Shown one piece after another: positions 55,401-63,458 of a stretch of 64,000 nt of DNA. The stretch covers positions 62,001 through 126,000 of the forward strand of contig JADEXK010000003.1 of assembly GCA_015207155.1 (NCBI GenBank). The letters run 5' to 3'. The position numbers and the translations under genes were made by a program. Below the pieces are notes generated by a model. It saw nothing but the letters and a program-made list of their open reading frames with translations, did not search any database and had not been told where the DNA came from. This DNA comes from Nostocales cyanobacterium LEGE 11386 (GTDB lineage Bacteria > Cyanobacteriota > Cyanobacteriia > Cyanobacteriales > Nostocaceae). The stretch's first letter is position 1; each line of letters opens with the position of its first letter.

Positions 55401-56683
55401 TCAGGTGGCAGTGGTTGCTCCGGCAAGCCATGAAATTCTCGTGCTGCTCGATTAAATAGGGTTAAAATCCCCTCAGCATTACACGCTACGATGCCTGCCT
55501 GCACATGATCAAGCAGCACTCTGAGTAACTTCTGTTCTTTTTCCAGGTCTGCTTTGGCTTGCTGTCGTTCCGCAATTTCTAAGTAGAGTGATTCGTTTGC
55601 TTGGGATAATTCCGCCGTTCGTTGTGCAACTAAATGCTGCAATTCCTGCTGGGCTTCTTGCCGTGCTGCTTCTGTTTGCTGTCGTTCCAATTCGGTGGCG
55701 ATGCGTAAGGCAAAGATGGTTAGTAGAGATTCTGCCAGCTGAACATTTGTCAAAGCCTTGCCATCCATCACACCCAGTAAGCCTAGGGGCGCGCCTGTGG
55801 TGTCAAAGAATGGCACCGCGACATAGCTTTCCACATTTAAAGGTTCTAAAAGAGGCGCATTGGGAAACAAAGCTTGGACGTGATGGGGATAGCAGCACAA
55901 CTGTCGTTTCTGGAGTATTTCCTGGCAAGGGGTATCATGCAGCAGGTATGCAAAGTTGTCGATGATCTGCCCCTTGGCACAGGCGGCGATCGTGCGGATT
56001 GCTTCTTGCTGGTCTCCGTCCACTAAACCAATATATGTATAATCAACCCCCAGCACTTTGCTCAAATATTGCACCAAAGCCAAAAAAAATGCTTCACCCG
56101 TTACAGCAGAAATACCCTGAGTCACTTCTAGCAACGCTGCATCGATTTGAGCAATTTTACGGGCTGCTAGTCGCAGTTCTAGTTCATCCATCACCATGGC
56201 AGCAAGATCCGCTAGGACAGCTTTTTGCTCATCAGTTAAGGTATCACGCGGTTGTGTATCTAACAAACAAAGCGTGCCTAAGCTGAAACCATCTTGGGTT
56301 AGCAATGGCGCGGCGGCATAGAACCGCAAACCCGGTTCGTTTTGGACAAACGGATTATGGGTGAGACGAGGATCTTGCTTGGTGTCGGGAATAACTAATA
56401 CCTCGTTAGATAATAGGGCCAAGCTGCAAATAGTCGCATCTCGCTGCACCTCCCGCATCTCAAAGCCATAGAAAGATTTAAACCAGCTTCTCGATTCATC
56501 AACCAGGGAAACCAGGGCGATCGGCACATTAAATAAACGCGCTGCCAGGGAGGTAATGCGATCAAAGGCAGCTTCTGGTGGGGTGTCGAGAATATTGTAT
56601 CGCCGCAGTGCCTCTAAGCGTTCTACTTCATTTGCCGGTAAAGGGGCGGTGGTTGCAATAGGTTGAGGAGAAGTTTCAGTCAT
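52499..56683 (-). CDS. Multi-GAF/PAS hybrid histidine kinase with C-terminal receiver
   Basis: About 1394 residues from the ATG at 56683 (MTETSPQPIATT); an upstream in-frame TTG is rejected. Approximate order: GAF 20-170, GAF 185-340, coiled coil 345-380, PAS 385-505, PAS 515-630, GAF 665-825, GAF 845-1000, HisKA about 1020-1090 (His1034 in LSHELRSPLNPILGW), HATPase 1130-1250 (NLLANAVKFTPAGG, DNGKGF, GGLGLGLAIV) and receiver 1275-1392 (Asp1320 in DILLSDIGMPEMDGY). None of the GAF domains has the Cys of a bilin site in an obvious place. Soluble. G+C is visibly higher than in surrounding genes. No partner is adjacent; the antiporter upstream on the same strand is 230 bp away. Confidence 0.93.
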   Translation of the reverse strand: MTETSPQPIATTAPLPANEVERLEALRRYNILDTPPEAAFDRITSLAARLFNVPIALVSLVDESRSWFKSFYGFEMREVQRDATICSLALLSNEVLVIPDTKQDPRLTHNPFVQNEPGLRFYAAAPLLTQDGFSLGTLCLLDTQPRDTLTDEQKAVLADLAAMVMDELELRLAARKIAQIDAALLEVTQGISAVTGEAFFLALVQYLSKVLGVDYTYIGLVDGDQQEAIRTIAACAKGQIIDNFAYLLHDTPCQEILQKRQLCCYPHHVQALFPNAPLLEPLNVESYVAVPFFDTTGAPLGLLGVMDGKALTNVQLAESLLTIFALRIATELERQQTEAARQEAQQELQHLVAQRTAELSQANESLYLEIAERQQAKADLEKEQKLLRVLLDHVQAGIVACNAEGILTLFNRAAREFHGLPEQPLPPDQWADYYDLYLPDGKTRMPKNEIPLFRALQGQTVENVEMVIAPKQGTVKTLLASGQAIADSQGRKQGAVVVMHDITERKQAEAELLISDVALQQMPDAILLTDLEGKIQRWLGNAEQIFGYTAKEAIGRHVNFLHRSDMKAAMTAQMIRSIQETGAFCGEVPCQRQDGSAVLIETTAKTVYDKTGNPIFFIGINKDITERKQAEAERAQLMWQQVQEQTARLEAEADHRRAAFLAEVSTALASSLDYEYTLASVANLVVPFFADWCAIDLLQENQCIHRVAMAHRDPSKVELGWEIHRQYPRQIDAMEGVPKVLRTGKTEMVAEIPDTVLVKVAQDAEHLRILRELGLKSGIISPLIARGQILGAISFVTAESERRYDEADLSLAKDIAHRAAIAIDNARLYREAQQSQQAAEQSAERITRLQSVTAAFSESLTPLQVADVIADQGIAALGANFALVALVNDTGTELEVVRIVGSEPDQMNGWQRFSLNAPVPLAEAVRTGQPIWAESSQKRAIRYPHLTEQYEQHRFGAWISIPLMVEGRAVGGMSFGFIEPQQLDEEQQGFILSLAQQCAQAITRSRLYEAERTARSAAEAANRVKDEFLAVLSHELRSPLNPILGWSRLLQSNKLDKAKTAQALATIERNAKLQSELIEDLLDVSRILQGKLNLNVSPVNLVAIIQAAIETVRLAAEAKSIEIATSFASQVKHVSGDSTRLQQVIWNLLANAVKFTPAGGKVEVRLEQVNNQAQITVSDNGKGFPLEFLPYIFDYFRQADSTTTRKFGGLGLGLAIVRHLVELHGGTVEADSPGEGLGATFTVSLPLMLISPAENQEEQFSQSSLNLQGVQVLVVDDDTDTREFIVFLLEQAQASVIFATSASEALAALMQSPPDILLSDIGMPEMDGYMLIQQVRDLPPEQGGQIPAIALTAYAGDFNEKQALAAGFQRHVTKPVEPNELVKAIVTLLNKPLA

Positions 56684-56916
56684 GGACTTTGAGTCAATGG
56701 GCGAGTAGCAGGCTGGAAATGCAACGGGAATGATACTATTATCGATCAGCTTCAAGGGTGCCTAACCAGTCCAGCGATCGTCCGCAACAAATATTCTGGC
56801 TCGACAGGTTTATCAAGATGTTCCTGATGCAGTTTTTTGTCATGCAGTTCTTCTGCAAGAAAATGTTATTGCCCTATTTTAGCCCGATCATGCTAATACC
56901 TACTTAACAGGAAAGT

Positions 56917-58227
56917 CTAATTTTGAGAATTATCTTCTAATTCGCTCATGGTAGTGTGAGCAAAAGATTGTTTTGTAGCCACCTGATGTTCATACCAGTT
57001 CATTAAGGGCGTAGCAGAAATGCCGTGTAAAATTACAGAAACTACAATAGTGGTGTAAGTTATCCAAGATATTTGTTCACCAACCTCTCCTTTTAAGCCA
57101 TGGCTAAACGCATAGGCAAGATAATATAAAGAGCCTACGCCACGAATACCAAACCAGCCAAATAACCAACGGGTTGCCGGATGAAAACTGCGGCGTTGGG
57201 AGCGTAAGGGACGTTGACCAATTGTACTAATCCAAACTCCTATCGGTCGAATTACTAAGAATAATAACACTATGACTATTAAAGATTGAAAGGCATAATT
57301 AAGCATTGGTTGCCATAATAATATTGTTCCCAACAATAAAATTATTCCTATTTCCAATAATCTTTCTAGTCGTTCAATAAATTCTAATTGTGCCATAGGC
57401 TTGTGAGGATCTCTGTAGCTGTCTTGGACAACCACACCAGCTACAAATACTGCCAAAAATCCATAGCCATTGATGATTTCTGTTAAAGAATAGGTTATTA
57501 AAATTGCACTAATAGCAACGAAATCTTCCATGACTGCATCAGCAAAACGCTTTTTTTGAATTTTTTGGTCAACCCAAACTACTAGTTTAGCTACCAAAAA
57601 ACCCATCACAATACCAGATGCGATCGCCCAAAATACATCAACTATTAACCAATCCTGAAACCAGTTGTGCCAATTATTATCTTTAATGGCATAAATCCCA
57701 AAATAAACAAAAGGAAAAGCTAAAGCATCATTTAAACCCCCTTCAGAGGTTAAACCAAAGCGTAACTCATCTCTATCGTTAATATCTGTTAGTTGTACTT
57801 CTGAAGCTAATACTGGGTCAGTGGGTGCAAGAATTGCTCCTAATAAAATCGCTTCTCCCCAATTCATGCCTAAAAATAATCTCCCGACTATTGCCAATCC
57901 CAAGATAGAAATCGGCATTAATAACCCAATCAGTCGCGCTGTAATATTCCACACTCTCAAGCGTAGAGGATGAATAATTTTCAAGCCACAGCTAAATACA
58001 GAAATAATTACTACAAATTCCGTTAATCTTTCGAGTACTTTGGCATTAAATACATTATTTTCTCTCAGTTGGATCATTCCTAAGCCTTCAGAACCTAAAA
58101 ATATACCCATTAATAGATATATTAGTGCGAAAGAAAGTGGTAAACGCTTAATCCAACCTGATCCTAGTGTAACTACCAGTAACAGTAGACCAATAATCAG
58201 TAGGTCAAGAATGTAAATATCTACCAT
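56917..58227 (-). CDS. Cation/proton antiporter (CPA1, NhaP-like)
   Basis: 436 residues with about 12 hydrophobic helices. Family markers: GAILAPTDPVLASEVQL, SEGGLNDALAFPFVY (Asn-Asp pair of CPA1 ion site), and GIRGVGSLYYLAYA near the C-terminus. The C-terminal tail after helix 12 is short, so no large regulatory domain. It exchanges Na+ or K+ for H+ across the plasma or thylakoid membrane; ion choice is not predictable here. Start ATG 58227. Possibly transcribed ahead of the hybrid kinase, but the spacing of 233 bp suggests separate promoters. Confidence 0.9.
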   Translation of the reverse strand: MVDIYILDLLIIGLLLLVVTLGSGWIKRLPLSFALIYLLMGIFLGSEGLGMIQLRENNVFNAKVLERLTEFVVIISVFSCGLKIIHPLRLRVWNITARLIGLLMPISILGLAIVGRLFLGMNWGEAILLGAILAPTDPVLASEVQLTDINDRDELRFGLTSEGGLNDALAFPFVYFGIYAIKDNNWHNWFQDWLIVDVFWAIASGIVMGFLVAKLVVWVDQKIQKKRFADAVMEDFVAISAILITYSLTEIINGYGFLAVFVAGVVVQDSYRDPHKPMAQLEFIERLERLLEIGIILLLGTILLWQPMLNYAFQSLIVIVLLFLVIRPIGVWISTIGQRPLRSQRRSFHPATRWLFGWFGIRGVGSLYYLAYAFSHGLKGEVGEQISWITYTTIVVSVILHGISATPLMNWYEHQVATKQSFAHTTMSELEDNSQN

Positions 58228-58862
58228 ATAAATATGTATAAAAACTGAGTATAACTTTGTCAGTTTATTGGCGATTGCCTGTTTGTATAAAATATCTATA
58301 GATAGATTTTATGAAGAAGTTTTTTTACTTTTACTAGTCTAAGATGAATAGTCCTAACAGGAGCATTGTTGAACTATTAGCCTAATGATAGAAACATCAG
58401 GCGGTCTTTCCAGATAGCCCAAAAATGCTAAAGTTTATAGGCGTTACATATTTGCAGGATGAATTGAGCCTTTTTGTGAAAGCTAAAGTATAGATTATTA
58501 TTAATTAGAAAAAAAGGTAGGTTGGGTTGAACAAAGTGTAAAGCCCTGACGGGCATTGCTGGGCTTACCGCGTAGCGTGCCGTAGGCATAACCCAACAAA
58601 ACCGAGGATTTTTTGTGTTGTCTTACCTGATGTTCAGCCGCGCTGGGCGCGTCTACGTCCCTCAACCCAACCTATTAGTGCATCTAGTCTAATTTGTTGA
58701 GTTGAGTAATCAATTATCATGTATTGAATTTTGGTTTTTCAATCTGATGAACCTAGAATTTTAAGCTTGCCGTGCTACTACCTCTAAATTTATCAAAGCC
58801 AATAAAAATAAACGTTGAGATTTAAGTAGTTGACCACAATTAATCAAATACCGTGAAGTAAA
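58228..58862. other. Gap with compound repeat copy 2
   Basis: Apart from the repeat at 58441-58673 nothing gene-like is seen. The antiporter promoter should lie at the left. The right end is downstream of minE. Confidence 0.5.
58441..58673. repeat. Compound dispersed repeat (copy 2 of a pair)
   Basis: 58441-58488 matches 12789-12838 (gcgttacatatttgcaggat, then gaattgagcc, then aaagctaaag). 58519-58673 is bounded by AGGTTGGGTT and AACCCAACCT and contains G+C-rich short repeats (accgcgtagcgtgccgtagg). Both copies have the same order and spacing of modules, with different interiors. Confidence 0.7.
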
Positions 58863-59171
58863 CTATTGCGATTGATCGCTGCTTTCCAATTCAGGTAATT
58901 CCGGCGTAGCCTCTTTCACCCGACGGATAGGTAAATTAGCAATCAACGCGGTGGTTCTTTGGTTGCTTTCTAAAGAAAACTCCAAACCCTCCGTATCAAT
59001 TTCTACATAGCGACAGACTATCTCAAGGATTTCTTGCCGCATTTTTTCCAATCGTTGAGGGTCTAAATCAGCGCGATCGTGGGCAATCACCAGTTGTAGG
59101 CGACGTTTTACTTGAGTGCGACTGGTATCAGGACTACGCAAAAAAAGCCGTTCTATAAGTTCAAGGATCAT
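58863..59171 (-). CDS. minE: Cell-division topological specificity factor MinE
   Basis: The ATG at 59171 gives [18 protein letters not shown], the standard start with the membrane/MinD-contact helix; the frame from 59222 overlaps minD and is rejected. Conserved [28 protein letters not shown] follows, then the beta-strand dimer region. 102 residues, slightly extended at the C-terminus with an acidic tail. MinE stimulates MinD ATPase and positions MinCD away from midcell. It lies 32 bp after minD in the minC-minD-minE operon. Confidence 0.95.
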   Translation of the reverse strand: MILELIERLFLRSPDTSRTQVKRRLQLVIAHDRADLDPQRLEKMRQEILEIVCRYVEIDTEGLEFSLESNQRTTALIANLPIRRVKEATPELPELESSDQSQ

Positions 59172-59203
59172 TGCCAATAGGTGTGTGGAGACTGGAACAT
59201 AAG

Positions 59204-60010
59204 TTAAACAATCTTTGTCCACAACAACCTTCGCAAGCGGGCGAAGATGTTGTCATGGGGTGAGTCGAGATCAAGAAATTCGACTTTTTCCCCTTCCAAT
59301 CTACGGGCAATATTCTCAAAGGCTATGGCAGCTAAAGAGGGGGTATCCCCTAAGACTAAAGGTTCGCCGCGATTGGTAGAAACAATAACACGCTCATCAT
59401 CAGGGATTACCCCGATTAGGGGTATTGCCAAAAGTTCCTGAACATCTTGCACAGACATCATATCATTTGCCCGAACCATTGCGGGTCGGATGCGGTTGAT
59501 GATTAAATGGGCACGCTTAATGCCTTGTGCTTCTAGTAAGCCAACTACGCGGTCAGCATCACGAACTGCGGAAATTTCCGGTGTGGTGACAATTAGGGCT
59601 TCTTTGGCTGGGGCGATCGCATTTTTAAATCCATTTTCAATACCAGCCGGACTATCGATAATCACGTACTGATATTTTTGTGCCAGTGCATTCACCAGTA
59701 ATTTCATTTGTTCAGGTGTGACGGCATCTTTCGAGCGATTTTGGGCTGCTGGTAAAAGTACGAGGTTGGGTTGTCGCTTGTCTTTCACCAAAGCCTGTTC
59801 TAATCGGCACTCTCTAGCCAGAACTTCCACCGCAGTATAGACGATGCGGTTTTCTAGTCCTAGCAGCAAATCCAAATTCCTCAGACCAAAATCTGCATCA
59901 ACCAAAGCAACTTGACGCCCTATTTTGGCTAAAGTCATGCCTAAATTTGCCGAAACAGTGGTTTTACCCACTCCTCCTTTACCGGAGGTAATTACAATAA
60001 TCCGAGTCAT
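59204..60010 (-). CDS. minD: Septum-site-determining ATPase MinD
   Basis: Deviant Walker [10 protein letters not shown] at residues 10-18, switch I region [18 protein letters not shown], and [16 protein letters not shown]. The C-terminal amphipathic membrane-targeting helix is present ([13 protein letters not shown]). 268 residues as expected. ATP-bound MinD dimers bind the membrane and recruit MinC to block Z-ring assembly. Middle gene of the min operon, 51 bp after minC. Confidence 0.97.
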   Translation of the reverse strand: MTRIIVITSGKGGVGKTTVSANLGMTLAKIGRQVALVDADFGLRNLDLLLGLENRIVYTAVEVLARECRLEQALVKDKRQPNLVLLPAAQNRSKDAVTPEQMKLLVNALAQKYQYVIIDSPAGIENGFKNAIAPAKEALIVTTPEISAVRDADRVVGLLEAQGIKRAHLIINRIRPAMVRANDMMSVQDVQELLAIPLIGVIPDDERVIVSTNRGEPLVLGDTPSLAAIAFENIARRLEGEKVEFLDLDSPHDNIFARLRRLLWTKIV

Positions 60011-60061
60011 GGTAGAGTTGCGCTCGATTAGGGTTCAGGAAATTATAGTAAATGTAAATAC

Positions 60062-61141
60062 TTATGGTACCTGATTAATCCTGGTTAATTGGTTTCGGGA
60101 AAAATCAGTAGCCCTAGCGATGCGAATTCCTTGGGAGGTAATGTGTGCCACTTCGGGAAAAAATTGCATCGGTGATTTCTCTGGTGCCCTAGCGACAGCA
60201 TCTGCGATCCGCAACTGGGTTGGTTCCATTTGCAAGGCCATAATCAGACACTCACGATTGCCCCCGGCACCCGCATGAGCAATTCCACGTAGACGACCCC
60301 ATACTAGAATATCTCCTTCTGCAACTACGATACCACCTGGATTTAAATCTCCTAAAAGAATTACTGTTCCGGGATGACGAATTTCGACTCCAGAGCGGAC
60401 TGTCATTTCCAGATAAAGGGCATCTGCTGGGGTGGGAGTGGCAGTTTTGAACTGTGAATTGAGGGAGGTGTCTGGTTGTAGTTGTTCGACTGAATAGCCA
60501 GAGGTGACAGCCGCGATCGCAGTTTGCCGACGACTAGTCGCTACAGATTTTAGTTGGAGTTGGATTTCACTAAAGGCTTCGGCAAATTCTTGTAGTTGTC
60601 TGCCATCCAACAAGCGGTCTTGGGCGATGAGATGCACTGGGATATTTGGTGTGCGGAAGCGATCGCTGGCATTTAACCGGATCTTCAATTGTTGCCAAAT
60701 CTCAGACCATGTGAGTTCGGAAGCGGGTACTTGAGTTTCTGTTGGTAAAATAACTAACAGTTTTCCCCCTTCACTTTTTAACTGCACTTGAATATGGTTA
60801 TTTACCTGATTCCCGGCTGTGACTAATTCAGCAGAGTTGATATCTAAAATCACAGAACTAGATTCTACATCACCAAAACCAGAAATAGACTCTGGATCAA
60901 TAGAGTGGGAATTTGACTCTAAATCATCAGGGGGAGAATTTGACTGTAAATAGAGGAGAACAGAATTTAGCTCTGCATCCGGGATAATGTCATGAGAATC
61001 GGTCTCAGAAATAACAAAATTTGGCTTCATATCATCAGAAACGGTAGAATTTACCTCTAAATCCAAAATGTGAGAGATTGACCCTGCATCAGGGAGTGCA
61101 GAATTTGACTCTAGATCGGAGATATGAGAATCAGAAGTCAT
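60062..61141 (-). CDS. minC: Septum-site-determining protein MinC with long repetitive N-terminus
   Basis: The ATG at 61141 is chosen over an upstream in-frame codon. Residues about 107-195 are the MinC N-domain (HIQVQLKSEGGKLLVILPTE, FSZ-inhibiting in the family). Residues about 235-345 are the beta-helical C-domain (HPGTVILLGDLNPGGIVVAEGD and ILVWGRLRGIAHAGAGGN), which binds MinD. Preceding these, about 105 residues consist of a degenerate repeat related to DLESNS and rich in Ser, Asp and Glu, absent from textbook MinC. First gene of minCDE; the sugar-kinase-like gene ends 74 bp upstream on the same strand. Confidence 0.92.
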   Translation of the reverse strand: MTSDSHISDLESNSALPDAGSISHILDLEVNSTVSDDMKPNFVISETDSHDIIPDAELNSVLLYLQSNSPPDDLESNSHSIDPESISGFGDVESSSVILDINSAELVTAGNQVNNHIQVQLKSEGGKLLVILPTETQVPASELTWSEIWQQLKIRLNASDRFRTPNIPVHLIAQDRLLDGRQLQEFAEAFSEIQLQLKSVATSRRQTAIAAVTSGYSVEQLQPDTSLNSQFKTATPTPADALYLEMTVRSGVEIRHPGTVILLGDLNPGGIVVAEGDILVWGRLRGIAHAGAGGNRECLIMALQMEPTQLRIADAVARAPEKSPMQFFPEVAHITSQGIRIARATDFSRNQLTRINQVP

Positions 61142-61215
61142 GCAGCACCAGCCAAAAGACACACCGAGTAATTACCAATATTAAGTTAGTTGCACAATGC
61201 AACAACATTTTTAAC

Positions 61216-62541
61216 TTATGTATTTTTAGTTAATCTTTTGTAAACCGTCCCCAAGGCATCAGCATCGCCAACATTACCAGGAAACAGCACCACTGGCAAA
61301 TTGGGAAACTGGGGATGATCCGAAGTGGTGATTACCATCGAACAACCAGCTAAAATTTGACCGAGTAACCGAGCTGAATTTAAAGCCAAACCAGTACTCA
61401 AGACATCGTTTGAGGTAATTCCACCTTTACTGATTAAAAACCCAATATCAGATGGTAACCCTTGTACGATATCCATTAATAAACTAGAAACTTTAACTCC
61501 AAAATCTAACCTTGTTTTCACATCCTTAAAAGTTAGTTCTTGACGGCTGGTATAAATTACTGGTGTTTTGCCATCTGCATGTGCTGTCCTGGCACTTTCG
61601 AGAATTTCGCTTAGTAGTGTAGCAGATTGGTCTGCTCCATCATCTAGTAACCGCGCTACATCCACTTCAATCCCCGCCGTTCCTTCGACTTGCAATAATG
61701 CTTGTAACTGCTGAGTCGTTTTTTTCACGTGGGAACCCACAATTACCGCGCCTGGTTTACCTTGGCGCACGTATTCAGCCATATTTTCTGCGGCAATGGG
61801 TTGGGGAGGTAAGGCAGCCAAAGCCGTTAAAATACTGGCAGCACTGCGAAACAAAAAGCGTTTTCCTTGACTGGCTGCTTCTAGCACATCTACAGCAAAC
61901 AAGTTGAGATCAGCTTGAGTTTCACCATCGACCACAGCGCACTGATTACCACTGAGTTGCAATAAGCGCTCTAAACTCCCAGTACGAATATCAGTAAGTA
62001 TAAACCTGGCGACAGATTCCTCACCAATACGTCCTTGAGTTTTTTCTTCGACGTACTTGGGTAAGTAACTGTGATGGTAGCCGAACACTGAATCACGGGC
62101 AAACTCCGTTTCATGTACTGGGGTGGGTACACCATCGATGATCAAGTAATGCACGCTATCGCGGGTGATACGTCCACCTTCAAAAAACGCTGGTACTAAA
62201 AAATGAGCATCAAATGGCCCTAATTTTTGGGCGATCGCATCAGTTTCGATGGGGTAATGTCCCCGTAATGTAGAATCAGAACGGCTAACAATCAAAAAAT
62301 CCCTCATATTTTCAGCCGCTAACGCCAGTTTTAAGTTCTGGCAAACTTCTCTAGTCACGGATGCTGCTAACTCTGGAGGTAAGGATCTAGTATTTGTCAA
62401 TACAAAGAAAATGGGGGAATCATCTTGTAACCCAGTGCGTAAAGTGTCCACATCCCAGTGCATTAGCAGCAAGCAGCTGTGGACTGTTTGCGACCCTGTA
62501 GGGTCATCATCTAGGACAATAATTTTGGGTTTGTTATTCAT
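61216..62541 (-). CDS. Four-carbon acid sugar kinase family protein
   Basis: About 441 residues from the ATG at 62541 (GGAAG upstream); the TTG four codons earlier is less likely. N-terminal domain: VLDDDPTGSQTVHSCLLL, FFVLTNTRSLPP, IVSRSDSTLRGHYPIE and FLVPAFFEGGRIT. C-terminal nucleotide domain: VIVGSHVKKTTQQL, FLISKGGITSNDVLSTGLAL, and NLPVVLFPGNVGDADAL. This is the YgbK/DUF1537 family, ATP-dependent kinases of four-carbon acid sugars such as threonate or erythronate in characterised bacteria. The companion dehydrogenase and aldolase genes of those pathways are not nearby, so the in vivo substrate is uncertain. It might be co-transcribed with minCDE. Confidence 0.88.
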   Translation of the reverse strand: MNNKPKIIVLDDDPTGSQTVHSCLLLMHWDVDTLRTGLQDDSPIFFVLTNTRSLPPELAASVTREVCQNLKLALAAENMRDFLIVSRSDSTLRGHYPIETDAIAQKLGPFDAHFLVPAFFEGGRITRDSVHYLIIDGVPTPVHETEFARDSVFGYHHSYLPKYVEEKTQGRIGEESVARFILTDIRTGSLERLLQLSGNQCAVVDGETQADLNLFAVDVLEAASQGKRFLFRSAASILTALAALPPQPIAAENMAEYVRQGKPGAVIVGSHVKKTTQQLQALLQVEGTAGIEVDVARLLDDGADQSATLLSEILESARTAHADGKTPVIYTSRQELTFKDVKTRLDFGVKVSSLLMDIVQGLPSDIGFLISKGGITSNDVLSTGLALNSARLLGQILAGCSMVITTSDHPQFPNLPVVLFPGNVGDADALGTVYKRLTKNT

Positions 62542-62705
62542 AGGGACTTCCAATTCAAAAAACAGCCAACAACCTCATACAATCAACTTCTCTGTTCCTG
62601 ATTTCCCCGCGTCCTCCGTATCTCTGTGGTTTGTTTATTTGGATAATTTATTTCTGGGAAATCCCATAAGTCAACGGGTGGCGAATATTTTCTAGGAACC
62701 CTGGC

Positions 62706-63368
62706 TCAAATTTTCTGCAATTTTCGGATTTCTGCTTGCACATCCAAAGCAATCTGCAAAGATTGATTGAGAAGTTGAGCATATTCGCTGCTCTGATTAC
62801 TAACTTGCAAAGCTTGCAGATTGGCTAAATTATTAATCAATAACTCTTGGTTATTTGCCAGTAGCTTTTTATTATCCCGCAAAATTCGTTCACTTTTGAG
62901 AGAGCGGACTAAATCTTCCCTAATAAGTTGGAGAGCAGCAATCACTTGCTCTCGGTCATTGATCCGACTTTGAGAATTTCCAGATGTTGCTAATTGGTCA
63001 TTAATATCGATTGCTGTGACAACAGTGTGATATTTATCAACTTCATCTAAAAGTACTGTCAGACTGTGAGGACAGGTCAAACGTTGCCATAGCGATCGCC
63101 CAATTAATACGGAAATTGGTACTAAAATCAATAAAAGGATTCCTAATATAATTGAAGAACCAATTGTCGGCAGAATAATAAACGCATAAACAAAGCCAAC
63201 AATAACTGGGGTTAAAGCCAGTGCTACCAGCATTTCATTAATAATAAGTCCTAATCGCTTCTCGCCATCTTGCCACATAGAAGGTCGGAAAACATCATCC
63301 GGATCGAATCCCGTTAAACGTCTCAATTCACCTTTGCTAATTTCCAAACTTATTAAGTCCGGTTGCAC
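62706..63368 (-). CDS. Membrane protein with two helices and a C-terminal coiled coil
   Basis: 220 residues; starts with GTG at 63368, supported by AGGAG 10 bp upstream, no ATG being suitably placed. Residues about 48-90 contain two hydrophobic segments (MLVALALTPVIVGFVYAFII and SIILGILLLILVPISVLIG). Residues about 135-220 are Leu/Asn/Gln-rich and helical (LLANNQELLINNLANLQAL), probably a cytoplasmic coiled coil. I recognise no named family; it looks like a cyanobacterial conserved hypothetical. Single gene between the sugar kinase and the Uma2-like gene. Confidence 0.72.
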   Translation of the reverse strand: MQPDLISLEISKGELRRLTGFDPDDVFRPSMWQDGEKRLGLIINEMLVALALTPVIVGFVYAFIILPTIGSSIILGILLLILVPISVLIGRSLWQRLTCPHSLTVLLDEVDKYHTVVTAIDINDQLATSGNSQSRINDREQVIAALQLIREDLVRSLKSERILRDNKKLLANNQELLINNLANLQALQVSNQSSEYAQLLNQSLQIALDVQAEIRKLQKI

Positions 63369-63458
63369 AAATAGATACTCCTATGAAATCACGATTTGAG
63401 TATTTGAAACTTGCTAGGCTCTATTTTGTATCTACTGTAGTTTAATTTTCAGGTGTAA

